A stretch of DNA of 64,000 bases from Bradyrhizobium sp. B097 (GCF_038957035.1 NZ_CP152412.1:186001-250000); one strand, 5' to 3'; shown: positions 28,695 to 38,968, counted from the stretch's first letter. Notes: a model not told the origin generated them from the sequence alone. Numbers and translations: made by a program.

Positions 28695-29576
28695 ATGTCC
28701 ATTCTGATCGACAAGAACACCAAGGTCATCTGCCAGGGCTTCACCGGCAAGAACGGCACGTTCCATTCGGAAGCGGCGATCGCTTACGGCACCAAGATGG
28801 TCGGCGGCGTGGCGCCGGGCAAAGGCGGCTCGACCCATCTCAACCTGCCGGTGTTCGACACCGTCGCGGACGCGCGTGCGAAGACCGGCGCCGACGCCAG
28901 CGTGGTCTATGTCCCGCCGCCGGGCGCGGCGGACGCGATCTGCGAGGCGATCGATGCGGAGATCCCGCTGATCGTCTGCATCACCGAGGGCATTCCGGTG
29001 CTCGACATGGTGCGCGTCAAGCGCTCGCTGTCGGGCTCCAAGTCGCGACTGATCGGGCCGAACTGCCCCGGCGTGATGACCGCCGGCGAATGCAAGATCG
29101 GCATCATGCCGGCCAACATCTTCAAGCCCGGCTCGGTCGGCATCGTCTCCCGCTCCGGCACGCTGACCTATGAAGCGGTGTTCCAGACCACCCAGGAGGG
29201 TCTCGGCCAGACCACTGCGGTCGGCATCGGCGGCGATCCGGTCAAGGGCACCGAGTTCATCGACGTGCTGGAGATGTTCCTGGCCGACGAGAAGACCAAG
29301 TCGATCGTCATGATCGGCGAAATCGGCGGCTCCGCCGAGGAAGACGCCGCCCAGTTCCTCAAGGACGAGGCCAAGCGCGGCCGCAAGAAGCCGATGGTCG
29401 GCTTTATTGCCGGTGTTACCGCACCTCCCGGCCGCCGCATGGGTCATGCCGGCGCGATCATCTCCGGCGGCAAGGGCGATGCCGGTTCCAAGACCGCGGC
29501 GATGGAAGCCGCCGGCATCAAGGTGTCGCCGTCGCCGGCGCGGCTCGGGCACACGCTCGCGGAGATGCTGAAGTAA
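28695..29576 (+). CDS. sucD: Succinyl-CoA synthetase alpha subunit
   Basis: A 293-residue CoA-binding subunit partnered with SucC. It has the Rossmann CoA-binding N-terminus ([14 protein letters not shown], about 14-27), [18 protein letters not shown] and the phosphorylated His in [17 protein letters not shown] (about 253). It begins at ATG 28695 after the repeat. It ends 43 bp before a strong rho-independent terminator, so sucC-DUF1579-sucD appears to be one transcription unit. Confidence 0.97.
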   Translation: MSILIDKNTKVICQGFTGKNGTFHSEAAIAYGTKMVGGVAPGKGGSTHLNLPVFDTVADARAKTGADASVVYVPPPGAADAICEAIDAEIPLIVCITEGIPVLDMVRVKRSLSGSKSRLIGPNCPGVMTAGECKIGIMPANIFKPGSVGIVSRSGTLTYEAVFQTTQEGLGQTTAVGIGGDPVKGTEFIDVLEMFLADEKTKSIVMIGEIGGSAEEDAAQFLKDEAKRGRKKPMVGFIAGVTAPPGRRMGHAGAIISGGKGDAGSKTAAMEAAGIKVSPSPARLGHTLAEMLK

Positions 29577-29619
29577 CCGCCGTCAGGCGAAGTTCCCGTC
29601 GAGGGTTTGATGTGGTTTT

Positions 29620-29651
29620 GGGCGGGTTCTCATGAGGGAACCCGCCCTTTT
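29620..29651 (+). terminator. Terminator after sucD
   Basis: A 10-bp stem GGGCGGGTTC/GAACCCGCCC (29620-29629, 29638-29647) followed by TTTT. A classical intrinsic terminator separating sucCD from sucAB. Confidence 0.9.
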
Positions 29652-29835
29652 ACTGCGTTTTGCCAGCAGAATGCCGATCAATAAAATATGAAAATAGGTT
29701 CATTTCTTGGTTCTTTTAGGCAGGAATATCTGTCCTAGATAGGGTAAAGGGTATCAATCCAGCCGGCGCACTTCCAGACCGGCACCAGCGCCGTCTCCTA
29801 CGCGCGAACCGAAAAAAAATCACCAGGACTGCCCC

Positions 29836-32796
29836 ATGTCTCGCCAAGACGCGAATGCTGCTTTTGCTCTCTCATCATTCCTGCAAGGCACCAACGCCAC
29901 CTACATCGACGATCTCTATGCCCGCTACGAGCAGGATCCGTCGTCGGTCGACGCCGAATGGCAGGATTTCTTCAAGAGCCTGAAGGACGCCCCGGCCGAC
30001 GTCCAGAAGAACGCCGACGGTGCCTCGTGGGGCCGGGCCAACTGGCCGGTGACGCCGCGTGACGAGCTGACCTCGGCGCTCGACGGCAACTGGGCCCAGG
30101 TCGAGAAGGCGGTCGGCACCAAGCTCGCCGCCAAGGCACAGGCCAAGGGCGCCGAACTGTCCGACGCCGACGTGCATCAGGCCACCCGCGACTCGGTTCG
30201 CGCACTGATGCTGATCCGCGCCTACCGCATGCGCGGTCATTTCCATGCCAAGCTCGATCCGCTCGGCATCGAGGCGCCGCGCGACCGCGAGGAGCTCGAT
30301 CCGCGCTCCTACGGCTTCACCGAGGCCGACTTCGACCGCAAGATCTTCCTCGACCACGTGCTCGGCCTCGAATACGGCACGCTGCGCGAGATCGTCCAGA
30401 TCTGCGAGCGCACCTACTGCCAGACGCTCGGCGTCGAGTTCATGCACATCTCCAATGCCGCGCAGAAGGCGTGGATCCAGGAGCGCATCGAAGGTCCGGA
30501 CAAGGAGATCAGCTTCACGCCCGAGGGCCGCCGCGCGATCCTCAACAAGCTGATCGAGGCCGACGGCTTCGAGAAGTTCTGCGACACCAAGTTCACCGGC
30601 ACCAAGCGCTTCGGCCTCGACGGCGGCGAATCGCTGATCCCGGCGCTCGAACAGATCATCAAGCGCGGCGGCAATCTCGGCGTGAAGGAGATCGTCGTCG
30701 GCATGCCGCATCGCGGCCGCCTCAACGTGCTGACCCAGGTGATGGGCAAGTCGCACCGCGCGCTGTTCCATGAGTTCAAGGGCGGCTCGGCCAATCCCGA
30801 CGATGTCGAGGGCTCCGGTGACGTCAAGTATCACCTCGGCGCGTCCTCGGACCGCGAGTTCGACGGCAACAACATCCATCTGTCGCTGACCGCAAATCCG
30901 TCGCATCTCGAGATCGTCGATCCGGTCGTGATGGGCAAGGTGCGCGCCAAGCAGGATCAGCACGGAGATCCGCCGGACATGCGCATCTCGGTCCTGCCGC
31001 TCTTGATGCACGGCGACGCGGCGTTCGCAGGCCAGGGCGTGGTGGCGGAATGCTTCAGCCTGTCCGACCTGAAGGGCTACCGCACCGGCGGCTCGCTGCA
31101 CTTCATCGTCAACAACCAGATCGGCTTCACCACCTATCCGCGCTACTCGCGTTCGTCGCCCTATCCGTCCGACGTGGCGAAGATGATCGATGCGCCGATC
31201 TTCCACGTCAATGGCGACGATCCGGAGGCCGTGGTGTTCGCGGCCAAGGTCGCGATCGAGTTCCGGCAGAAATTCCACAAGCCGGTCGTCATCGACATGT
31301 TCTGCTACCGTCGCCACGGCCATAACGAGGGCGACGAGCCGGCGTTCACCCAGCCGGTGATGTACAAGCGGATCGCCTCGCATCCGTCGACGCTGGAGAT
31401 CTACGCCAAGCGGCTGGTCGCCGACGGCGTGCTGACCGAGGGCGAGGTCGAGAAGGCCAAGGCCGACTGGCGCGCACGGCTCGATGCCGAGCTCGAAGCC
31501 GGCTCGGGCTACAAGCCGAACAAGGCCGACTGGCTCGACGGCAAATGGGCCGGCTTCAAGTCGGCCGATCAGGAAGAAGACGCCCGCCGCGGCGTCACCG
31601 GTGTCGATGTCGCCGTGCTCAAGGAGATCGGCCGCAAGATCACCAAAGTGCCGGACGGCTTCCGCGCCCACCGCACCATTCAGCGCTTCCTCGACAATCG
31701 CGCCAAGGCGATCGACACCGGTGTCGGCATCGACTGGGCGACCGGCGAGGCGCTGGCGTTCTGCACACTGCTGCAGGAGGGCCACCATGTGCGCCTGTCC
31801 GGCCAGGATTCCGAGCGCGGCACCTTCTCGCAGCGCCATTCGGTCCTGATCGACCAGGAGGACGAGAGCCGCTACACGCCGTTCAACCATCTTGGCGGCG
31901 AGGATACCGGCCATTACGAGGTCATCAACTCGCTGCTGTCGGAAGAGGCGGTGCTCGGCTTCGAATACGGCTACTCGCTGGCCGAGCCGAATGCCCTGGC
32001 GCTCTGGGAAGCCCAGTTCGGCGACTTCGCCAATGGTGCGCAGGTGGTGTTCGACCAGTTCATCTCCTCGGGCGAACGCAAATGGCTGCGCATGTCGGGC
32101 CTCGTCTGCCTGCTGCCGCATGGTTACGAGGGGCAGGGACCGGAGCACTCCTCCGCGCGCCTCGAGCGTTATTTGCAGATGTGCGCCGAGGACAACATGC
32201 AGGTGGTCAATCCGACCACGCCGGCAAACTACTTCCACGTGCTGCGGCGCCAGCTGCATCGCGAGATCCGCAAGCCGCTGATCCTGATGACGCCGAAGTC
32301 GCTGCTGCGTCACAAGCGCGCCGTGTCGCGGCTCGACGAGCTCGGCAAGAACGCCACCTTCCACCGCATCCTGTACGATGACGCGCAGATGCTGCCGGAC
32401 GAGAAGATCAAGCTGGTGCCGGACGACAAGATCCGTCGCGTCGTGCTGTGCTCCGGCAAGGTCTATTACGACCTGTACGAGGAGCGCGAGAAGCGCGGCG
32501 TCGACGACATCTATCTGATGCGCATCGAGCAGCTGTATCCGGTGCCGCTGAAGGCGCTGGTGCAGGAGCTCGGCCGCTTCAAGAACGCGGAGGTGGTCTG
32601 GTGCCAGGAAGAGCCGCGCAACATGGGCTCCTGGCACTTCATCGAGCCTTACCTCGAATGGGTACTGAACCAGATCCACGCAGCCAACAAGCGTCCGCGC
32701 TATGCCGGCCGTCCGGCATCGGCGGCGACCGCCACCGGCTTGATGTCGAAACATCTGGCGCAGCTCAAGGCGCTGCTCGACGACGCACTGAACTAA
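29836..32796 (+). CDS. sucA: 2-oxoglutarate dehydrogenase E1 component
   Basis: A 986-residue thiamine-diphosphate enzyme that decarboxylates 2-oxoglutarate and passes the succinyl group to SucB. The N-terminal E2-binding segment (SSFLQGTNATYIDDLYARYEQ) precedes RAYRMRGHFHAKLDPLG. ThDP-binding parts include VVGMPHRGRLNVL, GDAAFAGQGVVAE and NNQIGFTT. The transketolase-like C-terminal half has GQDSERGTFSQRH and LLPHGYEGQGPEHSSARLER. The AT-rich upstream region (29660-29835) probably holds its promoter. It is followed by sucB after a 187-bp gap with a hairpin. Confidence 0.98.
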   Translation: MSRQDANAAFALSSFLQGTNATYIDDLYARYEQDPSSVDAEWQDFFKSLKDAPADVQKNADGASWGRANWPVTPRDELTSALDGNWAQVEKAVGTKLAAKAQAKGAELSDADVHQATRDSVRALMLIRAYRMRGHFHAKLDPLGIEAPRDREELDPRSYGFTEADFDRKIFLDHVLGLEYGTLREIVQICERTYCQTLGVEFMHISNAAQKAWIQERIEGPDKEISFTPEGRRAILNKLIEADGFEKFCDTKFTGTKRFGLDGGESLIPALEQIIKRGGNLGVKEIVVGMPHRGRLNVLTQVMGKSHRALFHEFKGGSANPDDVEGSGDVKYHLGASSDREFDGNNIHLSLTANPSHLEIVDPVVMGKVRAKQDQHGDPPDMRISVLPLLMHGDAAFAGQGVVAECFSLSDLKGYRTGGSLHFIVNNQIGFTTYPRYSRSSPYPSDVAKMIDAPIFHVNGDDPEAVVFAAKVAIEFRQKFHKPVVIDMFCYRRHGHNEGDEPAFTQPVMYKRIASHPSTLEIYAKRLVADGVLTEGEVEKAKADWRARLDAELEAGSGYKPNKADWLDGKWAGFKSADQEEDARRGVTGVDVAVLKEIGRKITKVPDGFRAHRTIQRFLDNRAKAIDTGVGIDWATGEALAFCTLLQEGHHVRLSGQDSERGTFSQRHSVLIDQEDESRYTPFNHLGGEDTGHYEVINSLLSEEAVLGFEYGYSLAEPNALALWEAQFGDFANGAQVVFDQFISSGERKWLRMSGLVCLLPHGYEGQGPEHSSARLERYLQMCAEDNMQVVNPTTPANYFHVLRRQLHREIRKPLILMTPKSLLRHKRAVSRLDELGKNATFHRILYDDAQMLPDEKIKLVPDDKIRRVVLCSGKVYYDLYEEREKRGVDDIYLMRIEQLYPVPLKALVQELGRFKNAEVVWCQEEPRNMGSWHFIEPYLEWVLNQIHAANKRPRYAGRPASAATATGLMSKHLAQLKALLDDALN

Positions 32797-32813
32797 CGGC
32801 CTTCACTGAAGCC

Positions 32814-32854
32814 ATGCCCCGCCTTGTGCCCAATTGCGCACTGGAGCGGGGCAT
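32814..32854. repeat. Hairpin with degenerate GTGCGCAATTGCGCAC core between sucA and sucB
   Basis: The 9-bp arms ATGCCCCGC/GCGGGGCAT (32814-32822, 32846-32854) enclose CCTTGTGCCCAATTGCGCACTGG, which differs by a few bases from the perfect palindrome core at 5391-5426. It may modulate sucA/sucB mRNA stability or relative expression. Confidence 0.7.
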
Positions 32855-32983
32855 CCGGTATCCCGCGCCATCCAGCATCACCGCTGTCGTCACGGAGTAC
32901 CGGGTCGTTCGCTTTGGCGGACGATGGCGGACAAGGTTTGCGACTGCCAAATTTGCGACCGCAAGGTTATCGAGGAAAAGATC

Positions 32984-34216
32984 ATGACTGAAATTCGCGT
33001 TCCAACGCTCGGCGAATCCGTAACTGAGGCCACGATCGGCCGCTGGTTCAAGAAGGCCGGTGAGGCCGTCGCGGTGGACGAGCCGTTGGTGGAGCTGGAG
33101 ACCGACAAGGTCACCATCGAGGTGCCCGCGCCGGTCGCCGGCACGCTCGGCGAGATCATCGCCAAGGATGGCGAGACCGTCGCTGTCGGCGCGCTGCTCG
33201 GCCAGATCAATGACGGCGCTGCCCCGGCCAAGTCCGCGGCTGCCGCAGCCCCCGCCAAGGCCGCCGCTGCCGCTTCCGCACCGGCCCCTGCCGCGCCCAA
33301 GGTGCCGCCGGCCGATGCGCCGCTCGCGCCTTCGGTGCGCAAGCTGTCCGCCGAAAGCGGCGTCGACGCCTCCACCGTCCCGGGCTCGGGCAAGGATGGC
33401 CGCGTGACCAAGGGCGACATGCTGGCCGCGATCGAGAAGGCCGCCTCGGCGCCGACCCCGGTCAACCAGCCGGCCGCCGCCGTGCAGGTCCGTGCGCCCT
33501 CGCCGGCGGACGATGCTGCGCGTGAGGAACGCGTGAAGATGACCCGGCTGCGCCAGACCATCGCGCGCCGCCTCAAGGACGTGCAGAACACCGCCGCGAT
33601 GCTGACGACCTTCAACGAGGTCGACATGACCGAGGTGATGAAGCTGCGCGCCCTCTACAAGGATACGTTCGAGAAGAAGCACGGCTCCAAGCTCGGCTTC
33701 ATGGGCTTCTTCACCAAGGCGGTCGTGCAGGGGCTGAAGGACATTCCGGCCGTCAACGCCGAGATCGACGGCTCTGACCTGATCTACAAGAACTACTACC
33801 ATATCGGCGTTGCGGTCGGCACCGACCGCGGCCTCGTGGTGCCGGTCGTGCGCGACTGCGACCACAAGTCGATCGCCGAGATCGAGAAGTCGATCGCCGA
33901 TTACGGCCGCCGCGCCCGCGACGGTCAGCTCAAGATCGACGAGATGCAGGGCGGCACCTTCACCATCACCAATGGCGGCATCTACGGCTCGCTGATGTCG
34001 ACGCCGATCCTCAACGCGCCGCAGTCCGGCATCCTCGGCATGCACAAGATCCAGGAGCGGCCGATGGTAGTCGGCGGCAAGATCGAGGTGCGCCCGATGA
34101 TGTATCTGGCGCTGTCCTACGATCACCGTGTTATCGACGGCAAGGAAGCGGTCACCTTCCTGGTTCGCGTCAAGGAGAGCCTGGAAGATCCGGCCCGCCT
34201 GGTGCTGGATCTCTAA
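32984..34216 (+). CDS. sucB: Dihydrolipoyllysine succinyltransferase (E2 of 2-OGDH)
   Basis: A 410-residue E2. A single lipoyl domain (residues 1-77) has the lipoylated Lys in [11 protein letters not shown]. An Ala/Pro-rich hinge (about 80-110) is followed by the peripheral E3-binding domain ([17 protein letters not shown]). The catalytic domain ends with [13 protein letters not shown], carrying the catalytic His and Asp. ATG 32984 starts right at [13 protein letters not shown]; the longer open frame from 32834 covers intergenic repeat. It is followed by a hairpin terminator. Confidence 0.97.
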   Translation: MTEIRVPTLGESVTEATIGRWFKKAGEAVAVDEPLVELETDKVTIEVPAPVAGTLGEIIAKDGETVAVGALLGQINDGAAPAKSAAAAAPAKAAAAASAPAPAAPKVPPADAPLAPSVRKLSAESGVDASTVPGSGKDGRVTKGDMLAAIEKAASAPTPVNQPAAAVQVRAPSPADDAAREERVKMTRLRQTIARRLKDVQNTAAMLTTFNEVDMTEVMKLRALYKDTFEKKHGSKLGFMGFFTKAVVQGLKDIPAVNAEIDGSDLIYKNYYHIGVAVGTDRGLVVPVVRDCDHKSIAEIEKSIADYGRRARDGQLKIDEMQGGTFTITNGGIYGSLMSTPILNAPQSGILGMHKIQERPMVVGGKIEVRPMMYLALSYDHRVIDGKEAVTFLVRVKESLEDPARLVLDL

Positions 34217-34229
34217 GGTCATATCGCGC

Positions 34230-34263
34230 GCGACGCCCGATCTGTTCGGGCGTCGCGATTCTT
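34230..34263 (+). terminator. Terminator after sucB
   Basis: An 11-bp stem GCGACGCCCGA/TCGGGCGTCGC (34230-34240, 34246-34256) with loop TCTGT, followed by GATTCTTT. Located 14 bp after the sucB stop. Confidence 0.8.
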
Positions 34264-34288
34264 TGGGTGCTCACGTTTGGGGATCAAT

Positions 34289-35038
34289 GTGACGGACAAG
34301 GTCGTTGTCATCACCGGCGGTAGCCGCGGCATCGGCCGCGCCACCGCGCTTGCGGCTGCCGCGCGCGGTTATCGCGTGGTGGTCGGATATGCCTCTAACC
34401 AGGCTGCGGCCAACGAGGTCGTCGCCGCGATCGAGGCCAAGAACGGCAAGGCGATCGCGGTGAAGTGCGACGTCGGCAGCGAGCAGGATATCCTGGCGCT
34501 GTTCAAGGCGGCCGATGGGTTCGGCACGCTCGGCGCGCTCGTCAACAATGCCGGCATCGTCGGCAAAAGCGGCGTGCGTGTCGACGAGATGTCGGCCGAA
34601 CGCATCCAGCAGATGATGGCGGTCAACGTCACCGGCAGCATCTTGTGCGCGCGCGAGGCGGTGAAGCGCATGTCGACCAAGCACGGCGGCCAGGGTGGCG
34701 TCATCGTCAACCTGTCTTCGGTCGCGGCAAGGCTCGGCGCACCCAACACCTATGTCGACTATGCCGCCTCCAAAGGGGCGATCGATTCCTTCACGGTCGG
34801 CCTCGGTTACGAAGTCGCGGGTGAAGGCATCCGCGTCGCCGGCATCCGGCCCGGCCTGATCGACACCGACATCCACGCCGCGGGCGGCGAGCCCGATCGC
34901 GCGCATCGGCTTGCCCATATGGTGCCGATGAAGCGCGTCGGCACCGCGGACGAAATCGCCAACGCCATCGTCTGGCTGATCTCGGACGAAGCCTCCTACG
35001 TCACCAGCGCGATCCTCGACGTGTCGGGCGGTCGCTAG
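34289..35038 (+). CDS. Short-chain dehydrogenase/reductase (SDR)
   Basis: A 249-residue classical SDR. It has the cofactor motif [10 protein letters not shown] (TGxxxGIG), the NNAG motif (VNNAGIVG), catalytic Ser in [10 protein letters not shown] and YxxxK in YVDYAASKG. The C-terminal tail IRPGLIDTD and the SGG end are typical. Substrate is unknown; family resemblance is to sugar or acyl SDRs such as YgfF. No in-frame ATG is available: the ATG at 34286 is followed immediately by TGA in another frame. GTG 34289 with GGGGA upstream is therefore chosen. It is placed between sucB and lpdA, perhaps within the 2-OGDH operon. Confidence 0.88.
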   Translation: MTDKVVVITGGSRGIGRATALAAAARGYRVVVGYASNQAAANEVVAAIEAKNGKAIAVKCDVGSEQDILALFKAADGFGTLGALVNNAGIVGKSGVRVDEMSAERIQQMMAVNVTGSILCAREAVKRMSTKHGGQGGVIVNLSSVAARLGAPNTYVDYAASKGAIDSFTVGLGYEVAGEGIRVAGIRPGLIDTDIHAAGGEPDRAHRLAHMVPMKRVGTADEIANAIVWLISDEASYVTSAILDVSGGR

Positions 35039-35121
35039 AACACGATCAGGCGGGAAGCGGTCTTCCGACAAGATCGCGCGCCCGCCTAACTGTCACAGAG
35101 TTTAGCTACAGGACCTCAATC

Positions 35122-36522
35122 ATGGCTTCTTACGATCTCGTCGTCATTGGCACTGGCCCCGGCGGTTACGTCTGCGCGATCCGCGCGGCGCAACTCGGCA
35201 TGAAGGTTGCCGTCGTCGAGAAGAACGCGACGCTGGGCGGCACCTGCCTCAATGTCGGCTGCATGCCGTCGAAGGCGCTGCTGCATGCCTCCGAGATGTT
35301 CGAGGAAGCCGCGCACTCCTTCGCCAAGATGGGCGTCAGCGTCCCGGCGCCGAAGCTCGATCTGCCCGCGATGATGGACTTCAAGCAGCAGGGCATCGAC
35401 GGCAACGTCAAGGGCGTCGAGTTCCTGATGAAGAAGAACAAGATCGACGTCCTCAAGGGCACCGGCAAGATCCTCGGTGCCGGCAAGGTCGAGGTCTCCG
35501 GCGACGGCAAGTCCGAGATCGTCGAGACCAAGAACATCGTGATCGCCACCGGCTCCGACATCGCGCGGTTGAAGGGCATCGACATCGACGAGAAGCGCAT
35601 CGTGTCGTCGACCGGCGCGCTGTCGCTGGAGAAGGTGCCGTCAAGCCTGCTGATCGTCGGCGCCGGCGTGATCGGGCTCGAGCTCGGTTCGGTCTGGCAC
35701 CGCCTCGGTGCCAAGGTCACCGTGGTGGAATTCCTCGACCGCATCCTGCCCGGCATGGACGGCGAGGTGGCGAAGCAATTCCAGCGCCTCCTGGAAAAGC
35801 AGGGTTTTGCCTTCAAGCTCGGCGCCAAGGTCACTTCGGTCGACACCTCGGGCAAGACGCTCCAGGCCAAGATCGAGCCGGCCGCGGGCGGCGCTGCGGA
35901 AACCATCGAAGCCGACGTCGTGCTCGTGTGTATCGGCCGCGTGCCGTACACCGAGGGCCTCGGGCTGAAGGAAGCCGGCGTTACGCTCGACAATCGCGGC
36001 CGCGTCGAGATCGACGCGCACTTCTCGACCAATGTGAAGGGCATCTACGCGATCGGCGACGTCGTGGCCGGGCCGATGCTGGCGCACAAGGCGGAAGACG
36101 AGGGCGTTGCCTGCGCGGAGATCATCGCGGGCCAGGCCGGCCATGTGAACTACGACGTCATTCCAGGTGTTGTGTATACCACGCCGGAAGTGTCGTCGGT
36201 CGGCAAGACCGAGGAAGATCTCAAGCAGGCCGGCGTCGCTTATACCGTTGGCAAATTCCCCTTCACCGCGAACGGCCGCTCCAAGGTCAACCAGACCACC
36301 GACGGCTTCGTGAAGGTTCTCGCAGATGCGAAGACGGATCGGGTGCTCGGCGTGCACATTGTCGGCCGGGAAGCCGGCGAAATGATCCACGAAGCCTGCG
36401 TCCTGATGGAATTCGGCGGCTCGGCCGAGGATCTGGCGCGCACCTGCCACGCGCATCCGACCCGTTCCGAAGCCATCAAGGAAGCCGCGCTTGCGGTGGG
36501 CAAGCGCGCCATCCATATGTGA
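35122..36522 (+). CDS. lpdA: Dihydrolipoyl dehydrogenase (E3)
   Basis: A 466-residue FAD disulfide reductase that reoxidises dihydrolipoamide for 2-OGDH. The FAD fold is [20 protein letters not shown] (6-25). The redox-active disulfide lies in [17 protein letters not shown] (about 36-52). The NAD fold is [15 protein letters not shown], then AIGDVV, and the interface His-Glu pair is in [10 protein letters not shown]. Its position after sucA-sucB-SDR makes it the 2-OGDH-dedicated E3. A short membrane-protein gene follows 39 bp later. Confidence 0.97.
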   Translation: MASYDLVVIGTGPGGYVCAIRAAQLGMKVAVVEKNATLGGTCLNVGCMPSKALLHASEMFEEAAHSFAKMGVSVPAPKLDLPAMMDFKQQGIDGNVKGVEFLMKKNKIDVLKGTGKILGAGKVEVSGDGKSEIVETKNIVIATGSDIARLKGIDIDEKRIVSSTGALSLEKVPSSLLIVGAGVIGLELGSVWHRLGAKVTVVEFLDRILPGMDGEVAKQFQRLLEKQGFAFKLGAKVTSVDTSGKTLQAKIEPAAGGAAETIEADVVLVCIGRVPYTEGLGLKEAGVTLDNRGRVEIDAHFSTNVKGIYAIGDVVAGPMLAHKAEDEGVACAEIIAGQAGHVNYDVIPGVVYTTPEVSSVGKTEEDLKQAGVAYTVGKFPFTANGRSKVNQTTDGFVKVLADAKTDRVLGVHIVGREAGEMIHEACVLMEFGGSAEDLARTCHAHPTRSEAIKEAALAVGKRAIHM

Positions 36523-36561
36523 TCGAGCATCCGGCGCGCGAGCCGGGTAGAGATCATAGCG

Positions 36562-37101
36562 ATGTTGCGCCGCCTGCTTCAGCCGTTCTGGGTTCTGCTT
36601 GCGATCATCTTCCTGATCGAGGCCTGGCTATGGGATCACGTCGAGCCGATCGTGGCCCGGGTGGTGGCGTGGATCCCGCTGCGCGCGCTCAAGCAATGGC
36701 TTGCCGAACGGGTCGATTCGCTGTCGCCGGCGATGACGCTGATCGTCTTCGTCGTGCCGCTGATCCCGCTGTTTCCGCTCAAGCTGGTCGGACTCTGGCT
36801 GCTCGCGAACCAATACTGGTTCAGCGCGGTCTCGCTGATCCTGTTCGCCAAGATCGTCGGCGTCGGCGTCACGGCTTTCCTGTTCGACGTGACGCGGTCG
36901 AAACTGCTGGAGATGCCCTGGTTCGAGGCGCTCTATAATTTCGTGATGGCGCTGCGCGCCAAGGCCACCGAGCTGGTCGAGCCGGTCAAGCGGCGTATCC
37001 TCGAGATGATCAGTGGCGATGGTGACGGCTGGACCGCGCGCACGCTGCGCCTGATCGCGCGCTTCCGCAAAAGCGTCCACCAGACCAGCAAGGTTCTCTG
37101 A
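36562..37101 (+). CDS. Hypothetical inner-membrane protein (179 aa)
   Basis: An unrecognised protein with three or four hydrophobic segments: FWVLLAIIFLIEAWLW (9-24), MTLIVFVVPLIPLFPLKLVGLWLL (about 58-81) and FSAVSLILFAKIVGVGVTAFLF (about 87-108). A basic, helical cytoplasmic tail (about 120-179, with RARF and KRR-type clusters) follows. It starts 39 bp after lpdA in the same orientation and is likely co-transcribed. No catalytic motif is seen, and no function is proposed. The gene ends 12 bp before a large palindromic repeat. Confidence 0.72.
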   Translation: MLRRLLQPFWVLLAIIFLIEAWLWDHVEPIVARVVAWIPLRALKQWLAERVDSLSPAMTLIVFVVPLIPLFPLKLVGLWLLANQYWFSAVSLILFAKIVGVGVTAFLFDVTRSKLLEMPWFEALYNFVMALRAKATELVEPVKRRILEMISGDGDGWTARTLRLIARFRKSVHQTSKVL

Positions 37102-37113
37102 TCCAGCCTTTTT

Positions 37114-37222
37114 CCGTCATCCTGAGGTGCGAGCCTCTTCGGCGAGCCTCGAAGGATGAACGGCCCGGCTGCTGGCCGATTCATCCTTCGAGGCTCGCTC
37201 CGCTCGCACCTCAGGATGACGG
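37114..37222. repeat. Large palindromic repeat (GTCATCCTGAGG module)
   Basis: Outer 21-bp arms (37114-37134 and 37202-37222, starting CCGTCATCCTGAGGTGCGAG) are exact inverted repeats. The inner 18-bp arms CGAGCCTCGAAGGATGAA/TTCATCCTTCGAGGCTCG (37143-37160, 37180-37197) are also perfect. The whole folds into a 109-bp double hairpin. Modules are shared with 8504-8632. It sits between convergent genes. Confidence 0.9.
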
Positions 37223-37248
37223 TCAGAGAGCGAAGCCGCTCCGCGACC

Positions 37249-37839
37249 TCAATGCAAATGCAGCAGGTGCGGCTGGAGCAGGCCGAGCAAGGTCATCACG
37301 ACGCCGGCGAGCGTCACCAGGCCGGACACCCAGGCCAGCGCGGCGATGCCGGTGATGATGGTCGCTGACGCCAGCACGATGGCGATCTGGAAGGCGGCGG
37401 AGGCAAGCTCGAAGTGATGATATTTCGCGGTGGCCTCGTCGCGCTCGTGCTCGGAGTGCTTGGCGCGTTCGGAGAGTTGTTCTGAACCTTCGCCGGTCTC
37501 CGGCTCCGAGCGGTAGCGCGCCGCGGTCTTCTGCCAGTCGTCGATCTGCTTCTGCAGCGCAGCCTTGGCCGCCTCGTCAGTGGTGGTCGCGAGGTTCAGC
37601 TTGCCCTGTTCGGCCGCGGTCTGCACCGCGGTGCGGCGGATGCTCTTGGCCTGGAAGAAGGCCCAGAGGTTGGAGGCTTCGACGTTCTTGCTGATCGATT
37701 CGGTCTGGGCGCCCTTGCCGAGCGTTTCCGACAGCGCCAGGCAGAGCGCGATCACGGCGATCAGGAGGGCGATCTTCTTGTTTTCGGCCGACGCATGCTC
37801 GGCATGCTCCGCGTGCTCCATACTTTCTTGTGCGCTCAT
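37249..37839 (-). CDS. DUF4337 membrane protein (196 aa)
   Basis: A His-rich N-terminus (MSAQESMEHAEHAEHAS) precedes a hydrophobic span IALLIAVIALCLALSETLG (about 23-41). A charged, probably coiled-coil region (80-140) is followed by two C-terminal spans (FQIAIVLASATIITGIAALAW and LVTLAGVVMTLLGLL). This order matches DUF4337. Function is unknown. The start is ATG 37839, the last Met before the HAEHAEH segment; the longer open frame to 38163 overlaps xerC. It is monocistronic. Confidence 0.85.
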   Translation of the reverse strand: MSAQESMEHAEHAEHASAENKKIALLIAVIALCLALSETLGKGAQTESISKNVEASNLWAFFQAKSIRRTAVQTAAEQGKLNLATTTDEAAKAALQKQIDDWQKTAARYRSEPETGEGSEQLSERAKHSEHERDEATAKYHHFELASAAFQIAIVLASATIITGIAALAWVSGLVTLAGVVMTLLGLLQPHLLHLH

Positions 37840-37996
37840 GATTCCCCCTCCGGATGAGACCGCGCCACGATTGCTGAATGCGGCGCACAAGGCAAGTGCC
37901 GAGCGATTTGTGGCAGCCGTATGAATATGAACGGCGCAAGATGAACGGCGCATTGATGCCGGCCCCGCGCTGTATTTTGAACCCAGGTCCGGGTGC

Positions 37997-38968
37997 TCAG
38001 CCGCGCGGGTGCGCGGAGCGATAGACTTCCAGCAGGCGCTCGCTGTCGATGCCGGTGTAGATCTGCGTGGTCGACAGCGATGCGTGGCCGAGCAATTCCT
38101 GGATCGCGCGCAAATCGCCGCCGCGGCTGAGCAGATGCGTGGCGAAGGAGTGCCGCAACGCATGCGGCGTTGCGCTATCGGGCAGGCCGAGCGCGCCGCG
38201 CAGCCGCTCCATGGTGAGCTGGATAATGCGCGGGCTTAAGGGGCCGCCGCGCGCACCGACGAACATCGGCCCGGTCGGGTCGAGCTGATGCGGACAGATC
38301 GCCGCATAGTCCGCGATCAATTGCAGCACGTTGTGCAGCACCGGCACCATGCGGGTCTTGTTGCCCTTGCCGGTGACGACAAGCACGTCGCCCTCGCCCG
38401 GCTTCGGCACGTCGCGGCGCTTCAGCCCCAGCGCCTCGGAGATGCGCAGACCCGAGCCATAGAGCAGCGCCATCACGGCGGCGTCACGCACCAGGATCCA
38501 GGTCTCGCGGGTTTCGCCGGCGCGCTCGTCGGCATCGGCAAAGCGCTTCGCCGCTTCCATGTGGATCGGCTTCGGCAGGCTCTTCGCCACCTTGGGGGCG
38601 CGGATCGCCGAGAGCGCACCGACCTTGCCTTTGCCTTCGCGTTCCAGGAAACGTCCGAACGAGCGCAGCCCGGCCAGCGCACGCATCAGCGATCGGCCGC
38701 CGATCTCCTCAGTGCGGCGCATCGCCATGAAGGCGCGGACATCGCTGGCCTCGAGCGCGGAAAATGCCGCAAGCGTCACGCGCGCGCCCCAGTGCTCGGC
38801 CAGGAAGGTCAGGCATTGACGCACATCGCGGGCGTAGGCCTCGAGCGTCTTCGGCGATAGCCGCCGCTCGGCGCGCAGATGCGACAGCCAGCGCGTCATC
38901 TCCTGCGTGACCGACACGTCGGCGCAGTCGAGCTCGAGCGGTTGCATGGGCTGATCGGTCCGGGCCAT
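37997..38968 (-). CDS. xerC: Tyrosine site-specific recombinase XerC
   Basis: A 323-residue tyrosine recombinase that resolves chromosome dimers at dif with XerD. The SAM-like N-terminal DNA-binding domain is at about 20-110. Catalytic residues are Arg in GSGLRISEAL, Lys in GKGNKTRMVP, HxxR in HALRHSFATHLLS, His in LLGHASLSTTQIYT and nucleophile Tyr in that same segment. ATG 38968 is chosen; an upstream GTG at 39013 is possible. It is divergent from priA, 109 bp apart. No mobile-element context, so this is a housekeeping Xer rather than an integrase. Confidence 0.93.
   Translation of the reverse strand: MARTDQPMQPLELDCADVSVTQEMTRWLSHLRAERRLSPKTLEAYARDVRQCLTFLAEHWGARVTLAAFSALEASDVRAFMAMRRTEEIGGRSLMRALAGLRSFGRFLEREGKGKVGALSAIRAPKVAKSLPKPIHMEAAKRFADADERAGETRETWILVRDAAVMALLYGSGLRISEALGLKRRDVPKPGEGDVLVVTGKGNKTRMVPVLHNVLQLIADYAAICPHQLDPTGPMFVGARGGPLSPRIIQLTMERLRGALGLPDSATPHALRHSFATHLLSRGGDLRAIQELLGHASLSTTQIYTGIDSERLLEVYRSAHPRG

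Noticed and set aside
29875..32754. 959-residue open frame antisense to sucA
   Set aside because: Same GC-codon artefact; composition resembles other antisense shadows, and sucA is clearly the real gene.
37997..38968. Tyrosine recombinase as sign of an integrated element
   Set aside because: It is a standard XerC beside priA with no att-like repeats, phage genes or composition change nearby.
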